The notes: a model not told the origin generated them from the letters alone. A stretch of 64,000 nt of DNA from Eriocheir sinensis (GCF_024679095.1 NC_066515.1:23715217-23779216); one strand, 5' to 3'. Numbered from the stretch's first letter, positions 50,301-60,559 are shown. Translations and numbers: made by a program.

Positions 50301-53300
50301 TCTTCCATTTTCACGGTCTCACCCGCTTGTGGCTCTTTATCAGTGTTTGTGCCCTAGGGTCTTCCTGGTCAGTGTCAGTATGCTGTTGGTCTGGGCAGTG
50401 TTCACTTTCCCATGGACCCAGCAAGTCAGCTATCTCTACCTTTATAGTTCAATATTTACAGTTTACTCTTCTAAAGAGAAGAGAACAATCAAAGCAAACT
50501 AATAAAACAAATATATAAAACCCATAAACTCAAACGAAACTACCTTCGAACACATGAGCAAGGGAGGTTAAGCACTGGTTTGATCGTGATAATTACTGCG
50601 CCATTGCAGACTACCACTTTCCATTACTCTGCGAGAGACTCTTACCACGCGCACGCTCCTTCCACCACCTCCCTTTCCTCCTCATATACTGCCTGAATGC
50701 AGTCATCCTCAAAGAAATTCCCGGCTTTGGCTCCTGGTGCACGAAAAATATCTATTCGGATTTCTTGTTCCTCAACCTCTAACTCCATCGGAATATGACT
50801 ATGCCCCACAAGTGCTACTCTAAACTTGTTTTTCTCTCTCTGTGTTCATAACACCAGAGAACAAGTAAATGCAAAGACTCAAAAAAATGTTAAGACTGCA
50901 AAGCAATAGGGCGACCATCAATCAATCATCAACAGGGGAAGAAACCCCCCCAAAAATTAATTATCCTGTCTAGTTAACTGCTTGCTCAAAAAGGGAGGGG
51001 GATCAATATTAAACTGGATGGTGATAACACTCACAGTAAGGTTATATAATATGTATTTATTTTTCATTTTTTCCAAAGGTTGAGAGTAAAAAAAAATGAT
51101 GACAGCTGTATGCCTCTAATCTAACTAGCTACCGGCACAAGGGAGATTTGGGGAATACTCATAATGCTTAGCTCTGGTTGCTGGAGGAGGAGAAGCAGGA
51201 GCTGGCGTGAGCGTCGGGCTCGGCAGGGGACGTCCACGATGGGAATGGGCAGTCCTGGTGATGGACAAACACGCGCCGGTTGGTGTGGAGGGGCGGGCGC
51301 CGGCTGGCGTGGAGGGACGGGCGCCGCTTGATGTGGAGGGGCGGGCGCCACTGGCCGGTGGGTCTCCTTGCCCTCGCCTTCTCGCCTCTGCTCCTCGCTA
51401 AGCTCCTCCCCCTTCTCCACGTGACTCCCTCTCGGCATTACAATCAAACCCTACCTCCCTAACTAACTAGTTATTGGTTTCTTGGGGGGATGGGGTTCGA
51501 GGCTTTGAGATGAGGGATTTCAGTAACTCTCGTTAATGATATTTACTCATTCGCTCGCCGTGTTATCATCTCATAACCTTTTACGCATTTACATTCCTTA
51601 GCCACCCATTCACTCCCTCACTCATTCACTCTTTCACTCATTCACGCTCCCACTCGCTCACACTTACTCTGTCACTCACTGACTTACTCACATTCTCGTT
51701 CATTCACGCACTCGCTCACACTTACTCACTGACTTGCATACCCCCTCGCTCACTCACATTCGGACCGTTACAAGGTATATATAAAGGTATAAGTGTATAA
51801 GTAAAAGATAGCCCAATGTGTGAGTTTACTGTATGAGGGTACACATTCCCGGCCTCCATTCATGCAGGGATACACAGTGAGGCAGATGTTTGAGGCGGCT
51901 GACGACTTCTTCGTGTCGTTGGGTCTGCCTCGCATGCCTGCCTCCTTCTGGCGCAAGTCCTTCTTCGTCAAGCCGTCTGACAGAAATGTGTCGTGCGAAG
52001 CCGCCGCATGGGACTTCTGCAACGGGAAGGACTACCGGTGAGAAGACTGTCTTTAGTTTAGTAGTTTTAAGTGGTTTTGGGAGTGAATTCATAGTGCCAT
52101 AGGCCAGGGTAGAGTGTGAACACTTGCAACACTTCATGCAACGAGAGCTGTGCAATACATGCACAACTTAGGCCTAGTGTGGACGGGATTTTTGTATTGG
52201 TATGATGAATAATTGTGTACCTGATTTTTGCATAAATGAAATGACCTTCCTCCGGCGTACCAGAGTCAAGATGTGCAGCGAGGTGAACATGAAGGACCTG
52301 CTGGCCGCCCACCACAGCCTGGGAGTCCTCCACTACTATGTGCAGTACCGCCACCTGCCCCACGCGCTGCGCCAGGATGCCAACCCAGGTGAGGAGGGCG
52401 GCCCTTGTGTGCCTTACCTTGCCAGTCTGCTGCATGGCGTCCAGTGCACACTTGCTCCTCTGTGTTTGCTTACTACTGTGGCCAGGTTACCTAGACACTC
52501 ATTTACAGCACTACACCGCAACTACAAAACAAATAACTTGTCTGTACATGTCAGTAGCTCATAACTTCTACTGTAGTTCTTTTTTCCCATGACTTAATCT
52601 CTTTGTGAGTAGGGTATGAAGACACACTAAGCTTTACTCTTCTTGGGTAGCTTATGGGAATTTTTTTGTTTAGCCCTTGATCTGTCTTTTTACCGTAAAA
52701 TAATATTTCTTGCCCTCAGCTTTCCACGAGGCAGTGGGAGGATCTATCACCCTGAGTGCTGGCTCCCCAAGTCACCTGTACAAGCTGGGTCTCCTTAAAA
52801 ACCTGACAGAGGACTCTGAGGTGGAGATCAACCACCTGATGAAGGTGGCACTGCACTGGATCCCATTCATTTCCTCTTCCTACGTGTTGGACCTCTGGCG
52901 CTGGGACATTTCTCGCACGCACTTTCCAGACTTTGCCTGGAACTGTGCCTGGTGGGATCTCAGGTGAGTGGAGGCTGCAGGCGTTGAAGCACTGCATGCA
53001 CACAAGCTAATGGGATGATGAGTCAAGGATCAATGTAATATTTCTCCTTTACTCACCTTTATTTTCCACTGCGGTCCACTTCAGGTTCCAGCTACAGGGC
53101 CTCAAGCCTCCGGTGCTGAGGACGGAGAAAGACTTGGATGCTGCCGCCAGTAACCAAGTGATTGTTGATACTGAATACATCAGGTGAGCCGTGTTCCACC
53201 CTCTTGATGCATCTTCTTTGTTCCCCTCCTGTATTTCCTATACTCCTTCGACAAATCTTCTGTCTGCTCTCTGTGTCGCAGTCCTAAACACGAGCCTTAC

Positions 53301-54127
53301 GTGTTGGCAGGAACTACGTATCTACTGTGCTGCAGTTCCAGTTCCACAAGGCGCTGTGCCTCAAGGCAGGGCAGTATGATCCTCTCGACCCTGCCAAGCC
53401 CCTGCACAAGTGTGATGTTTATCAGTCTGTTGCGGCGGGGGACACACTTAAGTGAGTACATAGCTGGGAGAGGGACATGTGGGTGTAGTGGATTTGTAGT
53501 AATAGATGTAGATGTGGAGTAGACGCTTATAAGAGATGGATAGAAAGAGTGAAGAAAATCACGATAGTCTATAATATGTAGGTAAAGAATTTTCACTTAA
53601 GTAGTGTAAATTTTAACAACGGTAATTTTAGTGTGCATGTAGTAGTGTAACAAGTGTATAGTCCATGGGCTGTAGTGTTGTCTTAAGAGTGGAGGACTGA
53701 CAAAACGGAGGGACTTGGGTCGGTCTTTAACATCATTTTCAACCCTCCCCACTCCCCAATGCTTCCCAAGGGCCATGCTCAGTCTGGGGCGGTCCAAGCC
53801 ATGGCAGGTGGTGCTTGGTGTGATGACGGGAGAGCCTGAGGGCCGCCTGGACACTTCGGCCATGCTGGAGTACTTTAAGCCCCTGGAGGAGTGGCTGACG
53901 CTGGACAACGCCGAGCACGGGGAGCACGTCGGCTGGCACTCGGGTAAAGGGGCACACTGGCATCATGGGCACACGACAGATGGCATTAACTCCTTCATAC
54001 TTAAGGCACACGTTCACTGAAAAGCGTACACACACACTCACCTATCTTGTGTATACCTCCCCTTACATAACGCACACGTCCATCACCATGATGTCCACAC
54101 ACAGACTCGCTATACAACGTGCAGGAT

Positions 54128-54166
<39 letters not shown>

Positions 54167-54617
54167 TTCACCTTGTTTAAGCAGTGTACGCAGCTTGAAC
54201 AAACGCACACACGGCTCATTGACGGCCAACACCACTGAAAAGGCTGAGTAATTGTGTTGGGACAGACATCCAACGCTGATACAACTTTTTTTTTTCCACG
54301 CTATTCATTGTCACGTTCACTTTTTGTTTTCTTGTTTTAGTCACCATTAGTGTTCTCTGCTTTTGTTTCCCTTCTTTGTTTGGAAGGTAACATGAATTTT
54401 CCTCATTATTTTTCTTTGACAATTGCGTTTCTTATTTCATCCAAACATTAGGACCACAGACCATGCCTCCCACCCTCCCATCCTTACTGCTTCCATCTAT
54501 AGGTCCTTCCTTGTCCCATATCTCTCCTTCCCGCTCCTTTCCCCTCCGTCTGACGCCCCACACTTCCTCACAGACGGGGAATACTGCAAGACCCAGGGAC
54601 CACCAATGAACCAGTGA
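45676..54617 (+). CDS. Ance-like: angiotensin-converting-enzyme-like secreted protein, predicted catalytically dead (complete, 14 exons)
   Basis: Exons: 45676-45745, 47478-47635, 48032-48193, 48646-48742, 48876-49019, 49376-49515, 49662-49814, 51868-52037, 52264-52388, 52720-52963, 53085-53183, 53311-53451, 53771-53943, 54574-54617. Together 1920 nt, 639 residues; every splice phase agrees. Seen: signal peptide (residues 1-23, ending GVLHA), an M2-family helical body, and no membrane anchor, so it is secreted like single-domain insect ACE. Known enzymes use HEMGH plus a downstream Glu to bind zinc. Here the site reads HSLGV (382-386), while the Glu (410) remains at the correct spacing. Positions equal to human testis ACE His353, Lys511, His513 and Tyr523 are Glu352, Ser510, Gln512 and Asn522; Tyr520 is kept as Tyr519. 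It should bind no catalytic zinc and cleave nothing. Probable role: non-catalytic binding or structural protein, as for nematode ACN-1 and several fly Ance paralogues. Several Asn-X-Ser/Thr glycosylation sites are present. Confidence 0.95.
47321..47387. repeat. GA microsatellite in ACE-like intron 1
   Basis: About 33 units, less than 100 bp before the exon 2 acceptor. Confidence 0.96.
47478..47635 (+). CDS. Ance-like: ACE-like exon 2
   Basis: The acceptor CTCTCCCCCAACAG gives the right phase (G+CG). A second AG 15 bp downstream would break the frame. It encodes the N-terminal helices with [13 protein letters not shown] and [10 protein letters not shown], the typical opening of M2 proteins. 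Ends CAG|GTAAGG. Confidence 0.93.
48032..48193 (+). CDS. Ance-like: ACE-like exon 3
   Basis: 54 codons, phase 0 at both ends. Helical segment with [14 protein letters not shown]. The donor GAG|GTGAGC is followed by a repeated CCCCTCGTCCTCT stretch. Confidence 0.92.
48646..48742 (+). CDS. Ance-like: ACE-like exon 4
   Basis: Encodes [20 protein letters not shown] and a second Cys (AKCDL), the first conserved disulfide pair of the family. Ends TCAG|GTGACT in phase 1. Confidence 0.93.
48876..49019 (+). CDS. Ance-like: ACE-like exon 5
   Basis: Acceptor TTCCCCAACAG. Encodes [20 protein letters not shown] and [10 protein letters not shown], which match the W-x-x-W helix of ACE proteins. Ends AACG|GTAAGA in phase 1. 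Confidence 0.94.
49376..49515 (+). CDS. Ance-like: ACE-like exon 6
   Basis: Acceptor GTGCTCCTCAG. Encodes [20 protein letters not shown] and the conserved [15 protein letters not shown] helix. Phase 0 at its end. Confidence 0.95.
49662..49814 (+). CDS. Ance-like: ACE-like exon 7
   Basis: 51 codons, phase 0. Encodes the hallmark [20 protein letters not shown] (family: IPAHLLGNMWAQ-W), with Trp of that motif replaced by Cys, then an NGSLNVT stretch with two glycosylation sites. Confidence 0.95.
49885..50330 (-). pseudogene. LTR-retrotransposon gag-like fragment in ACE-like intron 7
   Basis: Two overlapping minus-strand frames, broken by a frameshift near 50060, show gag-like sequence: [19 protein letters not shown] in one and [18 protein letters not shown] with [13 protein letters not shown] in the other. 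This resembles the helical Gag of Ty3/Gypsy-like elements. No protease, reverse transcriptase or clear LTR is nearby, so it is a relic. Family assignment is tentative. Confidence 0.5.
51275..51362. repeat. minisatellite, about 26 bp units (GTGGAGGGGCGGGCGCC) in ACE-like intron 7
   Basis: Three to four GC-rich units within an intron. The open frames across them have no coding support. Confidence 0.85.
51868..52037 (+). CDS. Ance-like: ACE-like exon 8
   Basis: Acceptor CATTCATGCAG. Encodes [22 protein letters not shown] and [15 protein letters not shown], where family members have CHASAWDF; the substrate-contact His is Glu352 here. Phase 2 at the end. Confidence 0.95.
52264..52388 (+). CDS. 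Ance-like: ACE-like exon 9 (altered zinc-binding motif)
   Basis: Encodes [20 protein letters not shown]. The family consensus HHEMGH is HHSLGV here: the catalytic Glu became Ser and the second zinc His became Val. The frame is open and no base change looks like a sequencing slip (CAC CAC AGC CTG GGA GTC). Phase 1 at the end. Confidence 0.95.
52720..52963 (+). CDS. Ance-like: ACE-like exon 10
   Basis: Encodes [19 protein letters not shown]; Glu410 matches the third zinc ligand, and spacing to the HSLGV motif is the same as in active ACE. Also ends with the conserved WRWDIS region. Phase 2 at the end. Confidence 0.95.
53085..53183 (+). CDS. Ance-like: ACE-like exon 11
   Basis: 33 codons plus 2. 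Encodes [12 protein letters not shown], aligned to the KFHIPSSVPYIR segment of ACE; Lys511 and His513 equivalents are Ser and Gln, the Tyr520 equivalent is kept. Confidence 0.93.
53311..53451 (+). CDS. Ance-like: ACE-like exon 12
   Basis: Acceptor CGTGTTGGCAG. Encodes [16 protein letters not shown] and [10 protein letters not shown], both strongly conserved family blocks. Asn522 replaces the catalytic Tyr523. About five extra residues (YDPLDPAK region) lie between them compared with human ACE. Confidence 0.94.
53771..53943 (+). CDS. Ance-like: ACE-like exon 13
   Basis: Acceptor GCTTCCCAAG. Encodes [25 protein letters not shown] and HVGWHS, the last conserved blocks of the M2 fold. Phase 1 at the end. 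Confidence 0.94.
54574..54617 (+). CDS. Ance-like: ACE-like terminal exon 14
   Basis: Acceptor CACTTCCTCACAG, then [14 protein letters not shown] and TGA. No hydrophobic anchor follows the M2 domain, so the protein is soluble. Confidence 0.88.
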
Positions 54618-55477
54618 CCCCGTTTTGCCTCGTCCGTGTGGAGTCCTCGCCACTTCGCCCACGCAGCGCCGCGCCGCCTCGCCCTGCACCGGTTCCTTGC
54701 ATTTCCACGCCGTGCCCAGCCAGTTGCTATGCGTCGCCCAACTTTACAGTCTCAGTTCCATAGATTTATTTAGTTTTTGGGTGTACTCATGCAGTTATAC
54801 TTTTTTAGGTCCATTTCCATCAGACTATACACAGCCTATTTATTTCACCGCCAGGTTCTCATAATCTTTTAAGGCTTCTGTTATTGAATTTTGCGTTGCT
54901 TTGCTTAGGTCTTAGGTCGATTAGTTTCTTTAAAGTCTGTCAGTGTTTAGTCTATTATTTATAAGTTAATTTTAATCAAAACAGGTCATTGTACCTATTT
55001 CATCCTTATTCCTTCTCGTAACCTTCTAAACTTTCATTATTTGTCAGTATTTATTTATCACATGGTATCGTGGTCTTCAGAAGTATGTAGACTATAATAC
55101 TAGCAAGAGAAATACGAGTTGAACTGTCCTAGCTGTTTTATTGTCCCTAAGCGCCTCCCAAGTCCTTCCTCCACTAGTACTGTAGCCGTGTAGCGGTGAG
55201 CGTGGCAGTAGCATGGGACTCACCTCTAGGTTATTGTTTTGTAGCTAAGGGTATACCACACGTCACATGTATATTAGGAGGTATCTTAGAACTAACTCAA
55301 AACTAGTGTTGAAGTAGTGTTGTCTAAATTAAAAAGTACTTTCTAATTGTGTGTGTGTGTAGTCAAGCGTAAGAGGAAGACCACAAGGGAACACGGGAAC
55401 AAAAGGTAAAGGAGGAAGAGGAAGAAAGGGAAGAGAAAGACAAGGAAAAGGAAGAAGAGAGAGAGAGGAAAAGGAGG

Positions 55478-55500
<23 letters not shown>
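54618..55500 (+). other. probable 3' UTR and flank of the ACE-like gene
   Basis: AT-rich, no coding signal. No canonical AATAAA was found close to the stop. An ATTAAA near 55329 is the best visible polyadenylation candidate, which would give a 3' UTR of about 0.7 kb. Confidence 0.3.
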
Positions 55501-55508
<8 letters not shown>

Positions 55509-55884
55509 TTTTTTTTCCCGTGTGTGTGTGTGTAAGGGAGTTCACCAATTTTCCTGTGTGCGTGTGAACCGCCGTGTACGTGTGGCGGTGTTCCCCTCGG
55601 CCGTGTGCTCGTGTATGGCGGACGCTGTGTGTGGCAGTTAAAAGGTGGAAATATTTTTTGGGAATTGAAAGGCGGCAATCAGAGCAGTCAGCAGTGATAT
55701 TCGGTGCTGACAGCTGCCGGCCGGTGCTGAGGCGGGGAAGCAACAGCGGCCGCGTGTGTGCGTGTGTGTGTATCGCCCCCGCACACGGCAAATTTGTTTC
55801 TATCCATCATCAGTAAATATATATAGAACTTTCCTGACATTCTTTAGTTAGGCCTACTAGCTACTCCTTGGATAGTTTTATTTT

Positions 55885-56119
55885 TGTTTGTTTATGATTT
55901 ATTTTGCCCTTGAACTGCCTCCCTTACTGTAAACAAAATACCCATGAACTAGGCCGATCAGTCACACAGTACACGTTTTTTCTGCCTAGAGGAGAGTATC
56001 AAAACACCTCTCCACCTGATACTGACCTCTCCTTTGGCCACTCTTTACTTTTATCTTTTTAGGAGCAGCATTTAGCGGGCTTTTTTTTCTTCACTTTCTT
56101 TATACCCTTGAGCTGCTTC
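55885..56119 (-). repeat. two family P copies; the second is interrupted by the 7 kb insertion
   Basis: The first copy (TTTGCCCTTGAACTGCCTCCC, TAAACAAAATACCCATGAACTAGGCC) is complete around 55905-55970. The second starts near 55985 (CACCTCTCCACCTGATACTG) and stops at 56119; its other half resumes at 63168. A shorter family P piece is at 52655-52705 in ACE-like intron 9. Confidence 0.75.
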
Positions 56120-56362
56120 CCCAGCCAGCAAAAAATGTGGTCCCCAGGTGGGCAACATATGGGAAAATGAGGGCAATAATATGGGTCCCCAATTGGGCAA
56201 TCTTAGTGGGCCCCGGATAGGCAAATATGGACCCCACGTTTGCCCACACGGACCTCACATGGGGGATGCACCAGGGTATTTGTGTGGGGCCCAAGTGGGC
56301 AGAGTGGGCCCCATGTGGTAACCATATGGGCATGCATGGGCAACATTCCTATAGATGCACAG

Positions 56363-56546
56363 GATGATAGTTCCTGCTGCCCACAGATCCCTTGTTGGAG
56401 CTCAAATGACATCCCTATGTACATCAGTTTATTGCCTTTTGTTGAAACCAAGAAATTACTTTCAACAAAAGGCAATAAACTGATGCATACACAGGGATGT
56501 CATTTGAGCTCCAACAAGGGATCTGTGGGCAGCAGGAACTATCATC
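56363..56546. repeat. large near-perfect palindrome (arms about 85 bp)
   Basis: GATGATAGTTCCTGCTGCCC at the left reappears inverted at the right (AGCAGGAACTATCATC). The arms run through CAGTTTATTGCCTTTTGTTGAAA to a loop of roughly 12 bases near 56450. Only a few mismatches. Confidence 0.9.
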
Positions 56547-57244
56547 TTTTCATCCTGTTGGCTCAAGTACAGTATCCATGCTAATCAACCCGAGGGAAAT
56601 TTATCAGGCAGATGTGCCAACAACACAAAATTCACTCCATGAGAGCACAGTAAGAAAGCCCGGTCTTGGCAATGACCTTTCTCAAGGGCTCTGGGCTATT
56701 CGGCCAGGCAGCCTAGGAATCACCAACAACAACCCGAGGCAAAAAATATGAACATGTACTTAAAACTGATTCCTGGTTTATTGCTTTTTGAAAACTACAA
56801 AAACATAAATTATTTTTCATCCTTCTGGAAACAATGCACTGGTTTGATAGGCCATGAATAGCCAGACAACCAACTAATTCTGAACATGGGTTTGTTGCAA
56901 AATAATAAATGAAAATACTCAATGCAATAAAATCAACACATATGAATAACAGCAGAATATGATTTGTACCTGTCTACTACTTCTGCGCAGATACATAAAT
57001 TGCTTCTCCTAAGAGCATGAAAGCCAAGCTGTCTCAGGGTCATGCCAATGTGGTTAATACAAAAACATAACAGGGGTAGGTGGGTGTGCAAGTGCTATAT
57101 AAAACAGCTCATACTGCAGAACTGAAACAACTTCAAATAATGTCCTCATGAATAAATACTGATTATTGCAATTTGGATTACCAGTAGTCATTATATACAC
57201 TCGGAGAAGGGAGGAGCATGCCATCCCAACCCCCAGGCAGTACA

Positions 57245-57440
57245 GCTTGTTTGTATACATTTTAAGAGTTCAGTTCCTTCATTTTCCTTTGATTTATCCC
57301 ATTTTTTATTATCGTTTTGTATCCATTCTCAGTTTTTAGTAGTTTCACGGGGGGGGGGGGGTAGTGATATTTGTTTGTTATGGTTGTGTGGTGAATAATT
57401 GATTGATTGATTGATAGTTTATTGTTGCAAGTAAACAACA
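57245..57440. repeat. dispersed duplicate, copy 1
   Basis: GCTTGTTTGTATACATTTTA, GAGTTCAGTTCCTTCATTTT, TTTTTAGTAG and TTTATTGTTGCAAG recur in the same order at 58738-58890. Confidence 0.75.
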
Positions 57441-57659
57441 AAGGAGAAGGGAGGAAGTAGTTTGTGTATGTTTGGTGGTTCGCTCCCGCTCATGTGTTTC
57501 GTTCCCTCTGGATCGCTCGTTTCGGATTCGCTTCGCACGTCTCGGTTTATTTCCCTCAGAAGGTGACGTTAGGTAGCTGATTCAAAGACTTCAGCTTTCG
57601 CTCTCTTCCTTTCCTCTTGACACCACCTCCAACCTCTTTCCTTCCGTGTGTCTTTGTAA

Positions 57660-57860
57660 AAATTGCTGTGTGGGTGGGTGTGTTAGTGGCCCATCTATTA
57701 CAGTGTGGGTGGGTGTGTTATGGGCCCATCTATTACTGTGAGGGTGTGGGTGTTCGTGGCCCATCTATACTGTGTGGGTGTTATGGGCCCATCTATTACT
57801 GTGAGGGTGTGGGTGTTAGTGGCCCATCTATACTGTGTGGGTGTGGTGGGCCCTGGTGTT
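57660..57860 (+). repeat. minisatellite, units of about 40-60 bp (GTGGGTGTTATGGGCCCATC)
   Basis: Five units containing GGCCCATCTATTACTGTG or a shorter version. It runs straight into the G/T-rich array that follows. Confidence 0.8.
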
Positions 57861-58585
57861 TTTTTTTTTTTGGTGGGGCATGGTGTTTTTTTGGTGGGAC
57901 CTGGTGTTTTTCTGGTGGGACCTGGTGTTTTTCTGGTGGGACCTGGTGGGTTTTTATTGTGGGGCCTGGTGTTTTTTTGTGTGGCCTGGTGTATTTTTTT
58001 TGTGTGGCCTGGTGTTTTTTTTGTGGGGCTAGGTGTTTTGTTTTTGTGGGGCCTGGTGTTTTGTTTTTGTGGGGCCTGGTGTTTTGTTTTTGTGGGGCCT
58101 GGTGTTTTGTTTTTGTGGGGCCTGGTGTTTTTTTGTGGGGCCTGGTGTTTTTCTGTGGGACCTGGTGTTTTTTTTGTGTGGGACCAGGTGTGTTTTTTAT
58201 GGTGGGACCTGGTGTTTTTGTTGGGACCTGGTGTTTGTGTTTTTTTGTGGGACCTGGTGTGTGTTTATGGTGGGACCTGGTGTTGGTGTTTTTTTGTGTG
58301 GGACCAGGTGTGTTTTTATGGTGGGACCTGGTGTTTTTTTTTTGTGGGACCAGATGTGTTTTTATGGTGGGACCTGGTGTTGGTGTTTTTTTGTGTGGGA
58401 CCAGGTGTGTTTTTATGGTGGGACCTTGTGTGTTTTTATGGTGGGACCTTGTGTGTTTTTATGGTGGGACCTGGTGGGGTTTTTTTTTTGGTGGGGCCTG
58501 GTGTTTTTTTTTTTTTGTGGGACCTGGTGGTTGTTTTTTTGTGGGACCTGGTGTTTTTTTTGGCGGGGCCTGGTGTGGTTAATGT
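57850..58585 (+). repeat. G/T-rich minisatellite, unit about 20-30 bp (GTGGGACCTGGTGTTTTT)
   Basis: More than 25 units that vary mostly in T-run length. All three plus-strand frames stay open for long stretches, giving hypothetical proteins of Gly, Pro, Val, Phe, Trp repeats. There is no start context or splice structure, so these frames are repeat artefacts. Confidence 0.9.
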
Positions 58586-58589
58586 TTAT

Positions 58590-58720
58590 AATGACGCCAT
58601 CTTAGTTGGCTCATTCTACCTCCCTGCAGCTCATTTTTTATCCTTTTTTAGAGAGAATCTGGAGTCTGGGTTGATAGGTGTTTTTTAGGACAACATGTGG
58701 GTGGTGTTAGGCCACGCGCC
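58590..58720 (-). mobile_element. SINE family B tail fragment
   Basis: Matches the family B tail in reverse: GACGCCATCTTAG, CCTGCAGCTCATTTTT, GAGTCTGGGTTGATAGG, ACAACATGTGGG. The tRNA-like head is absent. Confidence 0.65.
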
Positions 58721-58737
58721 GATGACTAATCAAATGG

Positions 58738-58890
58738 TAGCTTGTTTGTATACATTTAAGAGTTCAGTTCCTTCATTTTCATCTTATTTATCACATTTTT
58801 TATTTTGTATCCATTCCCAGTTTTTAGTAGTAGTGATGTGTGTTAACCGTGCGGTGAATAATTGATTGATTGTTTATTGTTGCAAGATTC
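58738..58890. repeat. dispersed duplicate, copy 2
   Basis: Direct copy of 57245-57440, lacking the poly-G run present in copy 1. The GACACCACCTC sequence downstream also recurs. Confidence 0.75.
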
Positions 58891-59099
58891 GCCGCCTGCC
58901 TTTCCTGCAGACACCACCTCGAACCTTTCCTTGAGTGGAACATCCTCAGGGGTAACAGGTATGTTTGGAAAGCCGCTCCAGCACGCCACCACTCGGCCAC
59001 CGCCTCACAAAGACACGGTATTTTTAAGTAGTTTCCTTTACTCTTTAGATTTAGTGGTTTTTATATTCATTTTGCCATTTTCTTTCAGGCCCCTCGACG

Positions 59100-59335
59100 G
59101 CATACATCTAGAAATTGAAACACGGGTTTTGCTCCTTCTCCAACCATCCCTGATACCCTACGCCCTTGTCCACCCAGCAGTGCATGGCTACCAGGTATTA
59201 ATCGGGGGTTGTGTCCCGTCTCCTGGGATCTGTTCCCTTCTCCTATAATTCCTTCCCCCTCCTGTCTCTCTCCGGCATATGACCACAGATGTTGTGCCAA
59301 CTAAACGAAACTTTCCAACTTTTTCCAACCATCCT
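59100..59335 (+). mobile_element. SINE family A, 5'-truncated copy
   Basis: Shares the tail with the copy at 593-840 (CCTTGTCCACCCAGCAGTG, GTTGTGTCCCGTCTCCTG, GCATATGACCACAGATGTTG, AACTAAACGAAACTTTCC). The tRNA-like head is missing. Confidence 0.8.
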
Positions 59336-59344
59336 CAGGGGTAA

Positions 59345-59450
59345 CAGGTATGTTTGGCCGTGTATTTTATAGCGGCGGACGGGATGCGAACCTGTGTGCT
59401 TCTGAAAGCTGCTCCAGCACGCCGCCACTCAGCCACCGCCTCCCTCTTGC
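59345..59450 (-). mobile_element. SINE head fragment (tRNA-like)
   Basis: On the minus strand: GAGGCGGTGGCTGAGTGGCG (A box) and AGGTTCGCATCC (B box), about 75 bp apart from the ends of a tRNA-like unit. A shorter related piece with ACTCGGCCACCGCCTC lies at 58975-59010. Confidence 0.65.
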
Positions 59451-60339
59451 TTAGGGAACAAATCTCAATTCAAGGTATTTTTAAGTCCTTTCCTTTACTG
59501 TTTAGCGCAAGTTCGTGGCGGTTACTTTTATTCCTTGCCAGGTCTGATATTTTCCAGTCTTTCACTTTTTTTCATGTTTTCCTCTTCACGCTCCTCACCT
59601 CGACCTTCGTTTAGGGAGTGACCTCGCTTAGCCTTCCTCTGACCTGCCCTAATCTTACCTCACCCACTTATCTGTTTATTGAATGGCTGTGACTTTTTGA
59701 ATCACATGTTTACCTGTCTTTACCTGTCTTAATTATTTGAACACCTTGGACTTGATTATTTTCTCGTGTGTTTCGATACATGCAGAGGTCGTGTAGGAAA
59801 ATAGAGGAAAAAGAGTAAAATAAGCTCTCGGGGGCATGACACGTATACCACAGAGTTATATACGGACTCTGTGACGTGATGGTGGTGGTGTTGGTGGTGG
59901 TATGTGATAGTGGTGGTGTGTAACGGTGTAAGGCTTGGTTGCGTGGAGCTCAGACAGGGTCTTGGTGGGGAAACAGGGGCGTGAGGGAAACACTCGCTGC
60001 CTTAGGTGAAATGTATTCTTAACCTTAAAAATACAGCGAGCGTTGGAGAGAGCCGAGACAATAGGTCTGTGTCAGTCGAGCTCTCAGGAAGGAGTGAGAA
60101 TTAGAGATTGGAAAATAATGAAGTTACAATTGGTCACGTACGTCAAGGTGACCGCTGAGGTGACGAAGTGTTTGTTACACATACCGAGAACGAACGGATG
60201 ATAAACACTGACGGATGACATTCCTATACAGGTGGCGTGATCTATCTGCCGTGGGTATTTTCCACTGTTACATGCATTCCTAATCCATGGTAATATATAA
60301 TGATAACAATAATACACTGATATAATTACAACTACTATA

Positions 60340-60545
60340 ACAGGTGGTGGTGGTACGTGATAGTGGTGGTGGTGGTGGTGGTAGTACATGATAGTGGTGG
60401 TGGTGATGGTGGTGGTGGTACGTGGTAGTGGTGGTGGTGGTGGTGGTGGTACGTGATAGTGGTGGTGGTGGTATGTGATAGTGATGGTGGTGGTGTGGTG
60501 ACCTTGCCTTGCCTTGCCTTGCCTTTCCCTTGCACTCAAAAATTT
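60340..60545 (+). repeat. GGT trinucleotide array and CCTTG pentamers
   Basis: Imperfect GGTGGTGGTGGTACGTGATAG-like units, about 50 bp each, followed at 60502-60535 by CCTTG repeats. Confidence 0.8.
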
Positions 60546-60559
60546 TCTTGGCATGTTGC

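Noticed and set aside
57617..58688. Frames of about 320 codons with Gly-Pro-Gly-Val-Phe repeats
   Set aside because: Open in all three frames because the repeat unit has no stop codon; a minisatellite artefact.
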